Source: Ornithodoros turicata
Taxonomy: Eukaryota > Arthropoda > Arachnida > Ixodida > Argasidae
Assembly: GCF_037126465.1 (NCBI RefSeq)
Contig: NC_088204.1
Location: forward strand, 17,242,804-17,306,803
Direction of reading: 5' to 3'
Length of the DNA: 64,000 bases
Below the pieces are notes generated by a model, which saw only the letters and a program-made list of their open reading frames with translations, had not been told where the DNA came from and did no database searches. A program made the translations under genes and the position numbers. This document shows, in pieces, positions 63,117-64,000 of the stretch; position 1 is the stretch's first letter, and the number at the start of each line of letters is the position of its first letter.

Positions 63117-64000
63117 TGTTCCCACTACTACCAGACTGGACTGTGTATTTTTTCCTTCATCGCCCAAGTGCTAGTTTGTCCTATACGACATGCTGTTGCT
63201 TTCCAAATGCTTACAGGGACTGCTAACCGTCAGCAGCGGATTACTGAAACGCACGAGGTTCGGACGTCGGCAATTCGGCAATCTCCCGCATCACATTCCA
63301 AACATCTTACGGTTACCGCTCCGCTCATCCTGCCCGTACACCCAATATTACGAGGAAGCTTAACTACATCAGAAACTGGTCGCAAATCATGCTCAGCGTG
63401 TCCTATCGCCCTGCCGATAATCACGCCTGTATCAAACCGTCGATACTGTTGTTGGTGGTGCTCCTACTTTATAATCCTTACGCACACACCGGCACGAAGG
63501 AACGCGATGTTTCAACAAGCTCCACCACGTTTCACCGTGATTAAAGGGTGCATACAGGGTATCCGTAAATTACACCGTGCATCCTCCCGAGCAAATAATA
63601 ACTGCGCTTCTGGTGCTACCGGGGAAAATAAAACAGAAAGAAAGAAAAGGGAAAAAAAAACAGGGCCACCTCGAGGGTCTGTAGAACCAGAATCCGAAGG
63701 TTTCATTGAACCTCGGGAACATTAGTATAACTGATCCTATAGATGAAGCATGAAGTGAAGCAAAAAAATGAGGTAACCGCGAGGCTAAAATTAACTGCCA
63801 TCTAGCGGTCGTTCATCAATCTGCGAAGTCAAGGAAGTGCGACCTGCTCTTATATGGGGAGTCCCTGCAAAGCGTCGTCAGTGAAGTCGTGCACAGGCTA
63901 CAGGATCTATTAAGGGCGTTTTGTTCGATAAGGAAGTTCAAAAAGAGACATGCCATTGTGCGAGGGATAATCTACTTTGTTGTTATTTTGTCGGTCGCAC
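63117..64000. other. Unassigned DNA at the window edge
   Basis: A long open frame (63093-63725, plus) starts inside the inverted repeat and shows no domain. No repeat family recognised. Confidence 0.4.

Noticed and set aside
63093..63725. 210-codon plus-strand open frame
   Set aside because: Starts within the inverted repeat, no domain, composition like random translation.

Overview
The window looks like nuclear DNA of an arthropod, most likely an ixodid tick. It has AT-rich spliced introns, a 12-exon ZP-domain gene, tRNA-derived SINEs resembling the ixodid 'Ruka' type (from memory, not searched), mariner, hAT and pogo elements, and a long non-LTR retrotransposon. Nothing bacterial or viral was seen. 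Most of the sequence is transposable elements, many nested inside one another with readable target-site duplications (TSDs).

Left 39 kb: one host gene on the minus strand can be followed from start codon (39266) to stop codon (664) through 12 coding exons. All splice sites are GT/AG, every phase matches, and the sum is 2076 nt = 691 residues. It encodes a signal peptide, three PAN/apple modules, a ZP domain with eight cysteines, a basic cleavage region, one transmembrane helix and a short tail. This is the architecture of apical extracellular-matrix ZP proteins of the NompA and Neyo/Nyobe/Trynity/Morpheyus type. Introns 3 and 6 are 75-79 nt, while intron 7 is 19.3 kb and is swollen by transposons.

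Intron 7 (15.9-35.2 kb) holds a nearly intact CR1/L2/Jockey-like LINE (17.56-21.96 kb) lying antisense to the gene. Its ORF1 carries a canonical 2A ribosome-skipping motif behind 85-residue tandem repeats that begin with signal-peptide-like segments. ORF1 and ORF2 share one frame, split by a single UAG followed by CAA. The intron also has two hAT-in-hAT nests, an L1-like fragment split by a SINE, a third hAT containing a LINE fragment and a MITE that itself contains a foldback element, and an 887-bp palindrome.

Right 25 kb (39.3-64 kb): this is the 5' flank of the gene or intergenic DNA. I found no convincing second host gene. It is dominated by a foldback MITE family (about a dozen copies, matched 2-bp YR TSDs, arms that co-vary within each copy), SINEs, C-terminal fragments of an RT-type LINE, an internally deleted mariner and several long palindromes. 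One LINE 3' end shares its terminal sequence with a SINE, a plausible LINE-SINE partnership.
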